64,000 nt of DNA from Istiophorus platypterus. Its lineage: Eukaryota; Chordata; Actinopteri; Istiophoriformes; Istiophoridae. Positions 11,761-25,437 of the stretch are shown piece after piece. The stretch is taken from assembly GCA_016859345.1 (NCBI GenBank), contig CM029114.1:15580001-15644000 (forward strand), given 5' to 3'. The translations under genes were made by a program, and so were the position numbers. How positions within the stretch are numbered: the stretch's first letter is position 1; each line of letters starts with the position of its first letter. The notes under the pieces are model-generated. The model ran no database searches and was not told the DNA's origin. It was given only the letters and a program-made list of their open reading frames with translations.

Positions 11761-14700
11761 AAGGCTTTTATCTGTGAGAATACATTAAGAAATGTAACCT
11801 AAACTTACAGCCCCAAATAGTATCATAGTGTTGAAAATCATAAAGTATATAAAAAGCTTCAGAAATGTATCTTTTATTGCAGGTTTACTGTTCTAGATTA
11901 TGTTAGATTGTATCTGTAATAAACATGGTTTTTATTTCAGTTAAATTAGATCAATCCTGGACATAAATGTCAGCGTATCGTAAACAGTTATCACACATTA
12001 CCAATAAAGCTCTCTGTTGCTCGACTCTGCTTCTTAATTTTTTCATCCAAAGTGTTTGTTGTTTGTTTGTTTCTATTTCTATTTGATTACTCACCTCCTG
12101 TGTCCTCTAATGGACTGAGGGCATAAATCAGTTGAACTGATTGCCAACGGATGCTTTATAAATAACGACGCATGAGAGAGGAGATTTCTTTGATGAGATA
12201 CTGTATGAGGTCCGAGAGCCATTCCAGCAGACTGTTAGCCTCAGACAGGACTAAAACACCTCACTTTAAGTGCCTGGACAAAAACATGCATGCACACACA
12301 CTCTTACAAACAAATGCACACAGACACAAGCGCATTTCATAAAACTCCACTTGAATGCATCACCCACAGCAATGTCACCGACAACCTGCACACACAGTAT
12401 TATCTATAAGACTGCCCCATTCATGGTCACCTGAGCTGCAGCAGCCATTTTTCTCCAATTTCTGAGCCTTCGGTCCTGCTATATGGGAAACGTATCATTC
12501 CTCAATTAAAACTTTGCTCAACTTGTCATCCTTTTTGTTGATATTATAATCCAATATGACACTTTCATCACAAGCTGCACAAGTCAAAGATTTTTCCTTT
12601 ACACATTGTTCCATTCGACTGAATTTTAGAGACCTGAAGAGGAGATAGAATAGAATGTCTCATGAGTAAAGAGCAAATATTTGACGAATTGAAAAATAGA
12701 AAACAAACACAAAAAACAGGCAACGAAACATGAAACGCTTGAGTCGTCTGCAAACCTCAGGTTGGAAATTCAGAGGTGTAGAGGGGTGAGGAAAGGTTAG
12801 ACATAATTTAGGAAACTTCTGAAGATTATTTTCATTGTTGCTCAATAAAGTGACAATTTCTAGATGAATCATTTAAACATTTTGTCATGAAGCACTGAAA
12901 AATACAGCTTCACAAAGCCTGAGAGGGCCTCAAATTATTTTGCCAGCAGCTAAATATATTCAAAATTCATTTTAATATTAATTTTAATATATTGAAGGGA
13001 GAAAAAAACTTAATTCAAATTCACAGATGTGAAAGACTGAAACTAGAAAATGCCAGACATTTTTAGCCATGCTAGCAGCAGGGCCCTAAGGGTTGTAATG
13101 TTGGTCGGCTTTGGTCAAGAACAAAAGATCTCAAGAGGAACAAGACAGATTAACATAAAATTTGGAAATCATGGTAAAGTTTCCACCTTTTTAGTCAAAT
13201 ATCTCATCTACTCACTGGATTAGAAGATTTTTAAACAGACATTAAGGTAGACTTCTCCCAACTTTCTATTTGGCTCCACTTGCAGGTAAAACAAACAAAA
13301 AAACTGCAAAACTAAGGACTTTCCTTCGTGCTTAGTTCTAATTTTAATGAATGTTAACATGCTGCTGTGAGTATGTTGCTCAAAGCACCTCTGCTAAAGT
13401 ACAGCCTCACAGAGCTGCTAACATGTGGTTGCTTCATAACTGACTTGTGCTTGTTCGTTTTCTGTCAAACAACGTATCAATTGATTAAATGCTTCAGCTC
13501 TTGATGCAGTTGATATGTGATATGTGATGATACCTATCGGGAAGAGGACTGTGCTATTACGGTTGATGCTTGAATAAAGGAGTGATGATAACAGCAGGTG
13601 AATAGAAAGAAGATGAAGATGATGAAGATGAAAATGATGATGATGATGATTTAGATATCACTCTGTCATACTCAGAGCATTGACCCTCCTTGAGACTTGC
13701 CATAGCCTCTGAGGTGTGAAGAGTTGCAGTTGCATAAATCACAATACAAAATGTGTAACTGGCACATTAGAGGTCATTCAAAGTTACGTCTTTGTCTCTA
13801 AACAACAAAACACTCTGATTAAGTTTCAGTAAGTGGAGAAGGGTGCTCATTTGTTTTTTGGTGACTGGTCAAGTGTTCCTGTGAAAGAGCCAAGAGAGCC
13901 ACAGATACTGGCGTTGTCATTGACATTCCCCAGTCTCACTGACTTCTTGTTGTCCTTCCAGGTTCTGACCTGATGCCAAAACAGTGTTTGGTTAACTTGT
14001 ATGAGGGATAACTGCCATGATGAAAACATGGTAACCCAACTATTAATAGTGTTTGTGTGTCTGTGTGCAGGCTTTAGGGCGCAGATGCAGACGTGACACC
14101 AGGCACAGTGCCTCTGGTCACACTCATGGCGACACAACTCCCCCCACTCGTCCCTGACCAACTGCTGACTGAACTGAGTTCAAACCGGCTCGGACATTGT
14201 TTTTTCTTTAAGAGTGGAAATCAGAAGGGATGTTGTCATCTGTATCCTTATTTTTTAATAATCCAAAGATAATTTGATATTTGTTTTTTGTATCATAAAA
14301 CTCATAAACCTCAAATTCTGTGGCTTCCTAACTGGTACTGGAGGTGAGAGTAATGCTGAGTGATACAGTTTGTTGTCATTAGCCTTGTATTAACACGGTT
14401 ATTTTATGGTATCAATCCATTCATATCACAATTTTAAAAAATGTACTGTCTACTGTTCATATATTCAGGGTTGAAACATTCAGATAATAAAAACAAGGTC
14501 CCTCAATTCAAAGTCCATATTCAAATTGCTCAGAAAAAACACTTCAAAGTCAGGTCAAAAAATAAAGTGGTTCAAATTGGCCTGGTCAAATTCTAGATAT
14601 GAAATTCAGGTCTGATTTTAGGAGCAAAACTGTCCCCAATGAGTTTGAGCAGTTTGAATATAGATTTTCAATATTTGAAACATAGATTTTATCTTAAGTG

Positions 14701-15645
14701 AAAAGCTTTTAAAACTGTTCAGCTTGAAAGTGACCATTGAAATTAAGAGGATTTCAGACAAATTGCTTAAAAAAAAATATTTAGTGCTATAAATTCAGGG
14801 GTATTTAAATCTAAACAGAAATCAGGAGAAATTAAATTTCACAATTAGGTATCAACATGCCCCAAATCAAAAGCAGCCATTACTTTAAAATGGCTGGCAG
14901 GATTTGTGGACAGCATTTTTCTCTTACAACTAATACTTTCATTATTTGAATGCTTTGTGAAACTATTCTTTTAATATATGAGATAAATGTCCAGTTGGGT
15001 TTCTATTGATCATTGACGTGTTTATTCACGACGTGTTTATTTACAGAAATGTATATCATAATTATTTACACTATTCAAAGCAGAAATATTTTGTTTCAGC
15101 ATCATAGGTGATACTTTTACTGTCTAAAATTCTTTTCAAAGTTAAGCGAATCCCTCAAAAATTTGTGCTCCACATGAAACAATAATGATAACGGTCAATA
15201 GCTCAGTTATTAGGATCGTTTGCTTTTTGAATTGTCACAGTAGGAAAAGCACAGCTGTTACTAATAACATTAACACTGGCTCTGTTCTATTCATGTAAGA
15301 TATGCCAGTGTGACCGTGAGTCAGCATAAATAACACCAGGGCCCTGACACTGGTGAAGCTATTTTAATTTTATTATTTATACCCATTTTCCTGAAGTGAG
15401 ATAGAAACGACATCTTTTCTCTTCTTTACATATTTAGAAAAAAAACAAATAAATAAACAATGCTACTGCAAGGAAAAGACTGAAACTGCCCTAGCTATAA
15501 GCCAAAGCACAAACACGTAAAGTAAAACGATTAAAAGGAAATACCACGCTGATGTGTTAGCTATGCGTTAAAAGTTGCAGTAAACCACGGCCGATAAATA
15601 CATAATGTTAAAATGAGGGAAGATCAAAGAAATCAGTCACAGGAA
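11761..15645. other. Intergenic region between mb and cenpm
   Basis: No exon with recognisable protein sense was found on either strand. The tract holds a GAT/GAA-type simple repeat at about 13612-13650, a short TIR element copy (13066-13427), and AT-rich unique-looking DNA. The open frames at 12568-12872 and 13847-14161 on the minus strand have no conserved features. Confidence 0.5.
13066..13427. mobile_element. Short non-autonomous element with GCCATGCTAGCAGC ends
   Basis: The left end is GCCATGCTAGCAGC (13066-13079). The right end is a diverged inverse, GAGCTGCTAACATG (13413-13426 region). The interior holds words shared with the copy at 61100-61635 (GGTC-AAG blocks, 'cctcacagagctgcta'). 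There is no coding capacity. This is one of at least three copies in the window. Confidence 0.55.
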
Positions 15646-18600
15646 CTAATCAAAGCTCGGCTGGTCGATGTCTGGAGGCACAGTGCATCGAGTCAGGTTG
15701 GACAGGTAGAGAGCGGTAGCCATGGGAACAAGGCCGGCAGCCACCTTCAGGATGGTTAGCAGCCTCTCTGTAGCATTGGACACACCATCTGGTGTCTGGA
15801 GGGGAAGGAACATTATACAAGACTGATTTTATAGAAACGGAAGAACACACTGTTTAGATATTTGGAGTTATATTTTCAAAAATAGCACAGAGTCCCCTAA
15901 GTGTAGAATCATTAATCTACATAATCCATATAGACAAGTGGCTGAAATTTAATGCGCCATTAAGACATTTTAATACCACACAAATGCAATTTATGACCAG
16001 TTTCATGATCATACTGGCCAAATTGTGAAAGTATGATGGAAAACCACAAAAGATGATGTGACTTAGAATTATTCATTATTGTTTCACATTTTTGTTTAGT
16101 ACTTACTAGCAGTAAATACCGAAAAAAAATCTACTGATATAATTACATTAAACAAAACCTGTAGCGGTAGAAAATTGATGGATTGACGGATTAAGGAGTT
16201 AAAAATCATTTATCAATTTAAGTTCATTAGAGTATTTTTGCTAAAATCGACACTATGAGACAATTAGCTTGCTATTTACTGTAGCTAGCAGTAGCGGCCA
16301 TGTTCGCTGCATGTCTGATGGTTCTGACTCCATTTGCACAATTTACTATTTAAGCAATCCAACCTCTGGTTTAGAGATGGTACCATCTCCCCACGGCCCA
16401 CAGTCAGATACAAAAACCTTCTTCTAGCTAGCTTAACTGCCTTAGGCATGAAAGACAAAATATATACATATTGTAAAGTAAATTTTAATACCATCTAAGA
16501 CACCCCCTTTTTAAAGGAAACGCAATTCAATACCTGTTAATACTTTTCAAGACGTGCAGATTCCCTGTTCCCACTGGGGCCATTAACAGCAATAATCTAG
16601 GGATTGCCCTTTGGCCACATTTCACTGTTGCACATGTATTTGTCCTTAAAAATAAAACTTTAATTTTAAATGTCCTATATGTGAGTTTTTTTCTATTGCT
16701 ACATAGCCAACGTTAGCATTAAAAACAGGTTTACTTACCAGTCTAGAAGAAACATTGTGACTTCATAATCAAACTTCACATTCCTTTCTGCACTATGTCT
16801 TCATTCTCATATGATAGACTAAGGACAGACTGGACACTACAGTGCCCACTATTGAAGATACTATTACAAGATGGGATGGGCTGGGACTAGCTGGTTAGTA
16901 TGCTTACTTCATTAGAAGAAAATAAATGATAGAAATAGAAGAAAAACAAGAGTCAACACTGGTATTGCCCTCCACCTCTGGAGACAGCTCCTGGTGAGTA
17001 AAGGAATGAAGTTTGATGCTAAACTCACAATTCTTCTAGACTGGTTAGCAAACAGTTGTTAATACTAACATTGGTTCTGTAGCAATAACAAAAAATTACA
17101 TATAGCACCTTTAAACTATCCTAGATGTTTGTGTCAGAAGCTGATACGCACCTGATCCTCTGCAAACAGCAGGGGGCAGTGGAGTGAAGCAGCCAGCTTT
17201 CTGACAGAGTCCAGACGCTCTGTGGGGACTGAAGCAATACGAGCTACAAAGACAGAAACATAAGAGGACACCTGGTCAGAGAGAGACTCAGAAAAGGCTC
17301 AACTAAGAATTGGTAATTCTCAATATATTTTAGAGAAAGTATATCAAATGTGATAAAATTATTTATCTTGGACCATTTTAATTCCATTTAATCCTCCTCC
17401 TGTTTTTTCCTCCTTCAGGATTGAAAACAAATACTTAAAAGGATTTAACTCATTACCATACCATTAGTGACCATGAAGCAGACTTTTCCAAGGAAATATC
17501 CAGGGTCCAAATATTTTAGGGAAGCTTCTGCTGACTGGAAACTATCACAAAACATAATATGTCACAGAATCAGCTATCATATCGTATTATGCTTTGACAA
17601 TGTATTCATACGTTGAGAGCCAAGTAATCATTATTGATAAAACATGCGAAATGTTAACCAAGCCATGCTAGAGAAAACCCTTTTTAACATAATGATGAAA
17701 TCAGTCTTCCGGTTTTATACCAGTGTAAACATCTTGTGAGTCGGTTTAAAAGTTTTTGTTGGCAGTAAGACAAAAAGAGAAGAAAACGCATTTTAATTTG
17801 ATGACTAGTCAGAAAATTAAGAAATACTGGATAATTTTAGACAAACATGTACAGTTTAAGAGAAGGAAAAATCCCTTTAGGTGCAAAGCATACAGCTGTG
17901 AAAGTCTTGTTTAAGGACAACAAGAATCCGCTGAGTTTCATTCAGGCAAACTGAAACTATGATACAGAGAAGATATTTCACCTATTTTAGCTATGTGTTC
18001 TATTGGTTAGGAAAAGCACACAGGTGAGAAGATTAAAATATGAACAGGTAAGGATGTGAGTTACCTGAGCTCTGAGGTCAGGTTGATGATGAACACCACC
18101 AGGTCTATTCTTGGACGACTCTCCTCATTCTCCATGGGCAGAGGGAGACTCTTGGCTAGTCTCCTGATTGGTAAAATAAACATGCTTGATGACAGACTGA
18201 ACAAGGTCACTGATACGTAGCAAACCAAGTCAGTGATGCTATGTTCACATCAAAGGTGATGAGCGGTAGAAGATTCCCATGTTTACAACTTCCAGACATC
18301 TTAAGAGGGTTGTATGAGGGTGAAAATACGGTACAATTTTTTTAAAGTTTTTTTTTTTTTTTTTAAATCAAACTATGCAAAAAAAATCCTTGCTGATTAT
18401 ACAGTAGATCTAAACTAAAGAAAGAATATACGGAGACAATTTGTTCACCAACTGTTTGATTAAAAATCAGTTTTCACTAAATAAACATGGTACAGTTGCA
18501 CTGATTAAAAACATAAATAAATAAATAATAGTATAAATCAGAATCATGGATGGTATTTTCCAGTTGCTGCTTAGTGAGGCTTTCCTGTCACAGACATTTG

Positions 18601-19536
18601 GCCTCAGCAGTTTAACATGAAGGAGCATTACTCACACATTCACAGTGACAGTGGTTTCCTCCACCAGAGCATCTGCTAAACTCTGCTGAAACTGCTCCTC
18701 ACTTTCCACCAGCTGGAGGGAAAAAAAACAGCCAGAATCAGCACAAACGCTGATCATAACACTGCCATGAAAATGAAAGAGGTACAAAAGGATAGTTTGT
18801 GATGCATTTTAAAAACGAGGATCAACACAGATGTCTACAGTAACTAAAATACAGGGCTTGTGTACAATCCAACAGTGTTTACACTGTGGACAGGTTACTT
18901 TGAATTCATTGTATTTCAGAGTGAAATTGTTGTCATCTTCATGTGACAGCAAACACCTTCAATAAATACAATGTACAGAATATTCACTTGGATCAGGTAC
19001 ATTAAAATGCTGCACATATTATTACAGCATTCCTTTCAACAGCATCCAACTCTCTGAATCAAGAAACTTTTAAAATGCATTTCCAATCTTCCCGTGTTGA
19101 GTAAAACTTTGAATGCGGTGCATCTGTTAAACTGTAGTATTGGACTCCACAACAGTTTTGAAAATAATGTACTGTTTACTGAGAATACACTCTGGTGTCT
19201 TGGAGTACATTTCTCGCTTTGTTAAATTAAAAGCAGGTTTTTCTATCAGGTAGAACGTAAAGTATCTGCTCTATTCATAACAGTAAAGTAATAACAGTAT
19301 ATATATATTATGGAAGTTAAGGATCGTCCATTTTGTCTAATTTTTCTCTAAACTCTCGACACTACGCAGAGAGAAAAACCATGTTATTTACTTTCGACGC
19401 ATTTTCTTACGTATTCCTTCCCACAGCTGTGAGGCTCTTCGGCGTTTCACAGCCAAAGCAAAAATAAAAGCAGACTCACCAAAATGTTCGCGGTTTTCAA
19501 ACCAGGCAGTTTGCTGAACGGTTTCAGCAACGACAT
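15646..19536 (-). CDS. cenpm: Centromere protein M (CENP-M)
   Basis: Exons: 19480-19536, 18636-18712, 18065-18163, 17462-17541, 17152-17243, 15646-15795. The total is 555 nt, 184 aa plus TAG, close to the 180 aa of human CENP-M. CENP-M is a catalytically dead small-GTPase-like subunit of the CENP-H/I/K/M part of the constitutive centromere-associated network, and links centromeric chromatin to the kinetochore. Matching blocks, in order, are KPFSKLPGLKTANIL at the N-terminus, AKSLPLP, PRIDLVVFIINLTS (strand and D motif region), LGKVCFMVTN, and LHCPLLF near residue 130. No P-loop GKS/T is present, as expected. The exon 4 acceptor was chosen at TAG|TTTCC because only it keeps phase and yields the conserved spacing to AEASLKYLD. 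Intron 5 carries a long inverted-repeat element. GC-rich DNA at 19560-19740 is the likely promoter. Confidence 0.95.
16663..17116. mobile_element. MITE/foldback element with long inverted repeats, in cenpm intron 5
   Basis: The left arm (about 16663-16800) and right arm (about 16990-17116) are reverse complements over roughly 110-130 bp. Both outer ends read TTTAAA...G(T)CCTATATGT inward, both arms contain 'attgctaca' and 'ttagtatta/ttagcatta', and both share 'ccagtctagaagaa' and 'aaacttcattcctt' in mirrored order. The centre (16800-16990) is unrelated. There is no coding capacity. A clear target-site duplication could not be assigned. Confidence 0.8.
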
Positions 19537-21455
19537 CGTGGTTTAAGAGAGAAACTTAAAAACCGCCTGTTCCCAGAGTTTGGTGGATAAATCTCCCGCG
19601 GAGCTTCAGCTCAGTCCATCTTCACTCGCGCCTCTTTTCCGTACTTGCGTCCGACGTCATGACGTCGCCGCTTCATTGCCGGTCCTCTTCCGCCACCTAC
19701 AGGCCGACAGGCTCGCTGCACCCGACTCCTCACGATCCGCTGCATGAAGACAACTTTCGGGGTTGAAACGCTGCTGTTAAACAAGTATATTTGCTCAAAG
19801 TACCGCACAGAAGTATAAAGTTGAGGTACTTGTATTTTTACTCGAGTCTTCTTCTCATCACGCGTGTTCCTACTTCTACCCCGCAACGTTTCAGAAACAT
19901 ACAAACAAAAAAAAAAAATCAATTAAACCCTCAAGAAAATCTGATTTTTGTTGAAAATGTCCTTTTATTGGGGTAACTCCTGGGTATGTTTTTAGTATAT
20001 TTCTTTTATATGTGTATTTACACTCAGCTCATTTAGAAAAATCTCCCTTTCTGGACTCATAGTGTTCAGTTTGTGGTGACATAAATGTTCAAATTCAATT
20101 GTTTTATCACTAAGGTGATACTGGACTGTTACTGTTACATTATGTTGAGAGGTATTTCTATTTTTTCCTCCCTATTTTATACATGAAGAGGGATAATATC
20201 AACTCCTCTGAATACAATAACTACAACTAGGACCTCAATGCTGAAATATATATTGTAATTAACTTCTACGACAATGTCAAAAAACCCAATACTTATAGGC
20301 ACCATTAGATTAGTCTTGAGGCAGAACAGTTGTATTGGCTTATATTAGATTATACAAGTGTACATAATTAAATGGCTACTGAGTATATATATACATCAAT
20401 GTAAAATAGGAACCATATTTTACATCAACAGAGTCCTCTGCTATGCAGTCACAGATAATAATGCTTATCTTGACCTAACTATATGCATAAACAGAAGGCA
20501 AAGTTAAAGAGAAGTCTGTAAAACACTCTTTGAATGGAAGCAGAAAGTTTTATTCACTCTAAGGTGGCACAGCAAAGTAAATCCCTCCCCATACATCCAG
20601 GTTGTATCACAGCAAGCCAGACATAGGTCCCCAGGCCTTTAACTGTCAGTATGTAAATATGCACATCACCTATATGCTTAAACATGTCAGGAACTGAGTG
20701 GAAATATCTGGAGGACTTCTTTCAGGGGAACATATGATTTTATTTTCAAAGTATGACCTCATCACTGTATCTTGAATTAAAATCAGGCTCAAGCATGTGT
20801 ATCGGATTCCCCAAATGAGATTGTTATGGCTTGAAGGCAGCAAATAAACACAAACATCAGAAGTGCCTTCACTTATTCACAGCTCATTTCAAAACATCAC
20901 TGCGAGGGTTATGCCACATTAACGAGTCCAACCCGTGTAAATAAATCCACAGCTATTGAATGTGATAGATTCTTAATGGAACATGAAAAACAGTAACAAC
21001 ACGAAAGGTCCAACTAATGATAAAAAAAAAAAACAACAGCACTTCAAGTGAGTAAAATATAAACAGATTAAGTAGAGCTTCTGTCTCTTCACTCACTTGT
21101 CTCTGATCACTGTCAACTGTACAGAAGATGGACAAGATGGCATAAAAGTATGACTGAACTGCTTCCAGGACACGCTAGCTTCACAATTTTATAAAAGTTG
21201 TTTTGCATGTTTCCTTGACTGCCACCACCAAAGCTGTTCCCTCTTCCCCTTGTTAAGTTTCACCCCTGTTCTAATGTATATGTCCCACTTTTAACATGAA
21301 CACACATACAAAGCCAACCCCCAAACACACACACATGCGCACGTACGCACGCACACACGTGCGTACACACACACTCACACACACTTTCATCTCTCCATGC
21401 TCCTTTTACTAAACAATGTATCCAAATCAAAGACTTCGGAGGATTTCCCTCCTGT
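19537..21455. other. Intergenic region between cenpm and the LUC7-like gene
   Basis: The first 200 bp are GC-rich and probably serve as the cenpm promoter. A fragment resembling the AAGTACT MITE family occurs at about 19787-19850. The remainder is AT-rich; the part just beyond 21455 on the minus strand is expected to be the 3' UTR of the LUC7-like gene and carries a CA/GC-rich simple repeat at about 21298-21385. Confidence 0.5.
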
Positions 21456-24400
21456 TCATATCTCCCCGGACTCTCGCTCCTCAGAGCTGGAGCGCCGGTC
21501 CCGCTCGTACGACAGGGATCTTTCTCGTTCCCTGCCCCTGGCCATGTCCGGGGAGGTGGACCTCTCCCTGTCTTCCCAGTCTCCGTACTCCGGCCTGTCC
21601 TCACGCCATCCCTCTCCTGCACCCTCCCTCAATCTCTCCTGGGACAATGAGCGTTCTCTGTCACGTGTGTGCGATGATCTGTCTCTGGAGGTTCTGAAGA
21701 GAAATGACACGCCACAGATTTTTTTTAAAAAATATATAAAAAAATTTTAAAATGGAAAATATTCACTCATGTAATTTCAATTTTTAGTTTTAGTCCACTC
21801 TGGACTGACAACCACAGACTTTACTATGTTTTTCAAACAACTGTCAACATAAGACAGCACAAAATCACAGTGTAAGGGTGCCTTAAGAGGATACAGTCCA
21901 AACCACACTCAAACCTCAAATAAATTCAGCTTGTAATGATATAATGATAAATTATATATACACAGAGAAAAAGCCAGAAAGCCCTCTCATTTGAATAGCT
22001 GTGTTCAGTGACTATTTGGCATTTTTGCTTTTAATCATATACATAGTTGATCGTTACTATTCTGATGATTGACTAAACAATTCCTTAACTAATAGTTTCA
22101 GCACTAAACACATTTACAAGCAACTCAATAGTGACCCACATAAGACTGCTGAGAACAGAGATGTTGTATCCAACCAACTTCACCACCTACTGTTGATTTT
22201 GCCTGCATTCACCTGATTCATGTGTGCTGAATGTTAAGTCACATCTGATCTGTGATCATTGGTTACATAGTGTGAACTGTGTGAGACTGAATGACTGAGT
22301 TAATTTACGTAAGGAGGTGCACTCTCACAGCAGTGTCCTTTTCCTAATGATGCTGTACATAGGTTCCAATGATGTGTAAAAAACTCACCTCTTCCTTTTG
22401 CGCCTGTGAGAGTGGGAGCGTGAGCGGTGTCTGTCCTTGTGTCGATGTTTCCTCTCTCTCTCTCGATCCCGATCCCGATCCCCACCTTCTTCTCTGGAAT
22501 GAGAGGAGCGGTGGCGTCTTGAGCGATGGGAGGACGAACTGCCTCCGTCCCTGGATTTAAAAAAAAAAAAACCAAACAAACAAACAGACAAAGAAACAAT
22601 CACAAACAGATTATTAGGTTTCAGTGAAGAGGAAAAAAAAAAGCTAGGCTGGACTGTTATAAGCTGTCGATCCTCAAACAAAGGCTTTATTCCTAGGCAG
22701 AGGTGAAGACAGTTTATAGTCATAAAACGCTAGCATTTGCTTCGTGGCACAGTTCTTCTGATCTCTTCCCCTGAAGGTAACAGTTTTATTCCAGGCAAAT
22801 TATAATAATTTATTGATGACTGTGGTGGTGGTGGTCTCGATTCCCTGCAACGTGGCCTGCCTCTACTGAAAAAGCACTCCAGGAAACCCTGAAGTGTATG
22901 TCTCAAGGGTTCCACTGCTATGTTTCCTTACTGAACCCTGATAACACTATCACCACACAATAGTCCATTTCAATTTGACAGAGGGAGATTATTATATAGT
23001 ATGTGGCAAGGAACAGCAGCCTCGTTACATTTTTTAAATTTACCTCAACAGCATCCACTCAATCTCCTTATCCTGTGCTGTTACAATTCATGTTCTCTTT
23101 ATTACCACCATTATTTGAAAATACCTCATAATATTTCAGATACATCAATACTGCTGTATCACAACCGGCTTTGTATTCCATTACACCCTTGTGTTTATAT
23201 TTCGTAGTGCTAAAACTATCCCATATAATACACTGTATTCTGAATAGAAACATCATGACACACAACTAGCTTAACAATGGACACCTGCTTTAAATCCCTG
23301 TACAACTACATAACCAGTGCATGTCAACCTTGTTAAGAATTCGTACAAATATTTAACACCTGATCAGTTTTAAGCTCACTTGATATACAGGTACGGTATG
23401 TTGCACCACATTTCTGTATATTCTGTGAAATTATAAATCCTTCATACGTCTCTGACCAAGATAAACATATCAAAGCAGATGTACCTGTAACGGTCTCCAC
23501 TTCTAGATCTTGACCTGAGACAGAAACAGAAATCATTACATTTCAGGTTCCAGATGGAAAATAAATTTTCCTGCTTAGACAGTGGGAGAAAGAAAAAAGT
23601 TTCTAACCTCCTACGCTCCCTCTCCCTTTCGCCTCGCCTCCCATTCTCGCCTCCTGCCTCGCCTCGCTCTCGTTCCGCCTCCTGCTCCCGCCTCCAACTC
23701 CCATTGTCGCTCTCTTTCGTCTTCTCTCTCGCGTTCCTCTCGTCTTCTCATTCGCATTCTCTCTTGTTTCTCTATAACTGCTTTCTGATTTTAAAAAAAA
23801 ACAACAACAAATAAACAGGTACAGTGCAACTGAGAAATACTTGCAACTGAACATACTACACTGGTTTCTGCAAATATCCATTAAACAGATGAAGTCACTT
23901 GTGTTACTGATCAATAATCTTGCAATTTAGATCAGTATGTGTTAGCTCCATTACTTCCCTTACCCTTAGCTTTTCTAGCTTCTCACGGATTTGAATGAAA
24001 CCGAGGTGCAGTTTGCCTCCGAAGTGGTCAGCCAGACGACGATCATTGTCATGCAGACCCAAGTAGGCCGAGCACACCTCACACACCCGTAGTTTCTGTT
24101 GTTGGAAGCTGGAAGCTGGCATGGAGTTTCTGTACACATCCTGCAGGAACAAAGGTTTTGGCAAAAAGGACCAGGAGTAAATGACACTAAAAATTAAACT
24201 TCTACTTGATGCGAGACACTGTTGCAAAATAGACTTGAGTATAGGCTGTGGGTAGAGGACAGCTTCGTAACCCATATCTGTTTTATCAGAATTTATGTGC
24301 TCTTTGTGACCTCAATATACAAAGTTACAGAGGTTCAATTAATAAATAGTTTTTACCCTCTGATTCCATCATTTTCCAATTTTATGAAGAGATGGGTGTG

Positions 24401-25398
24401 TGTGTTCAACTCATGAGGGGGGTACAGAAAAGTTTACCATGGACGTGAACTTGGAGAAAAAAAAACTGTGTCATTAGTAAACCACATATCAAACCTACAC
24501 TGAGAGAAACAGAATAGCTTTGTTCTGGCTGCTGAAACGTAAGTAAAACAATTATATTTATTCTTAGACATAAAAAAAGGCAGTTTTTAGGTTTCTGACC
24601 TCTGCTTCTTTTTTTAAGGCCCGGGTCTTCTCCACCTTTTCCAGCAGCTGCTGGGCTTCATCTACATTCCCCTCACCGCCGAGTTGCTCCGCCCGGGCCA
24701 GCAGCTTCCCAATCTCTTCATTCAGCTCGTGGACACGTTCAGCCTTTTCACGGCAGGTGAAACAAAGACAAAATAATTAGCTCTGAGACGTAAGAAAAGT
24801 TAATTGTTACAGATTCCTGATAACCATTAGGGGTAAATTTGCAATTTTTTTGGGAGATTAATTATGGTCTGTTATTAACAACACAGCACTTTACAACAAT
24901 ATACGTGCACCTTCTTCCCAGTTAAAATCTACAGTATTATTAGTGTTTTGGGGCAGTAGGATTAGTAGTATCATCTATATCTTACTACATAACACTTTTC
25001 ATATATGTAGCAGTATTTTCTTTACATTACATTGTGTCACTTATAGGTTAATTACAATACTACATTACTTATACAGTATATTGCTATTACTGTGCTTTTA
25101 CATTATTTTATGCACTATCCATGCCTTTTTCTATAATATACTTCATTATATCCCATTATTACTGTGTGTCAATTACATACTTAATATACACACACATACA
25201 TAAATATATATATACACACACACACACACACAAATATATATATATACATATGTATATAGAGACATTCATATTCATATATATAGACATTCATATACATATA
25301 TATAGAGACATTCATATACATGTATACACACACATATATACACACATATATACATACACATATACATAGACACATGTATATGTGTATGTATGTATAAA

Positions 25399-25437
<39 letters not shown>

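Noticed and set aside
21397..21750. Plus-strand open frames of 117 and 93 codons
   Set aside because: They lie opposite the last exon of the minus-strand LUC7-like gene and are antisense shadows of its Arg/Ser codons.
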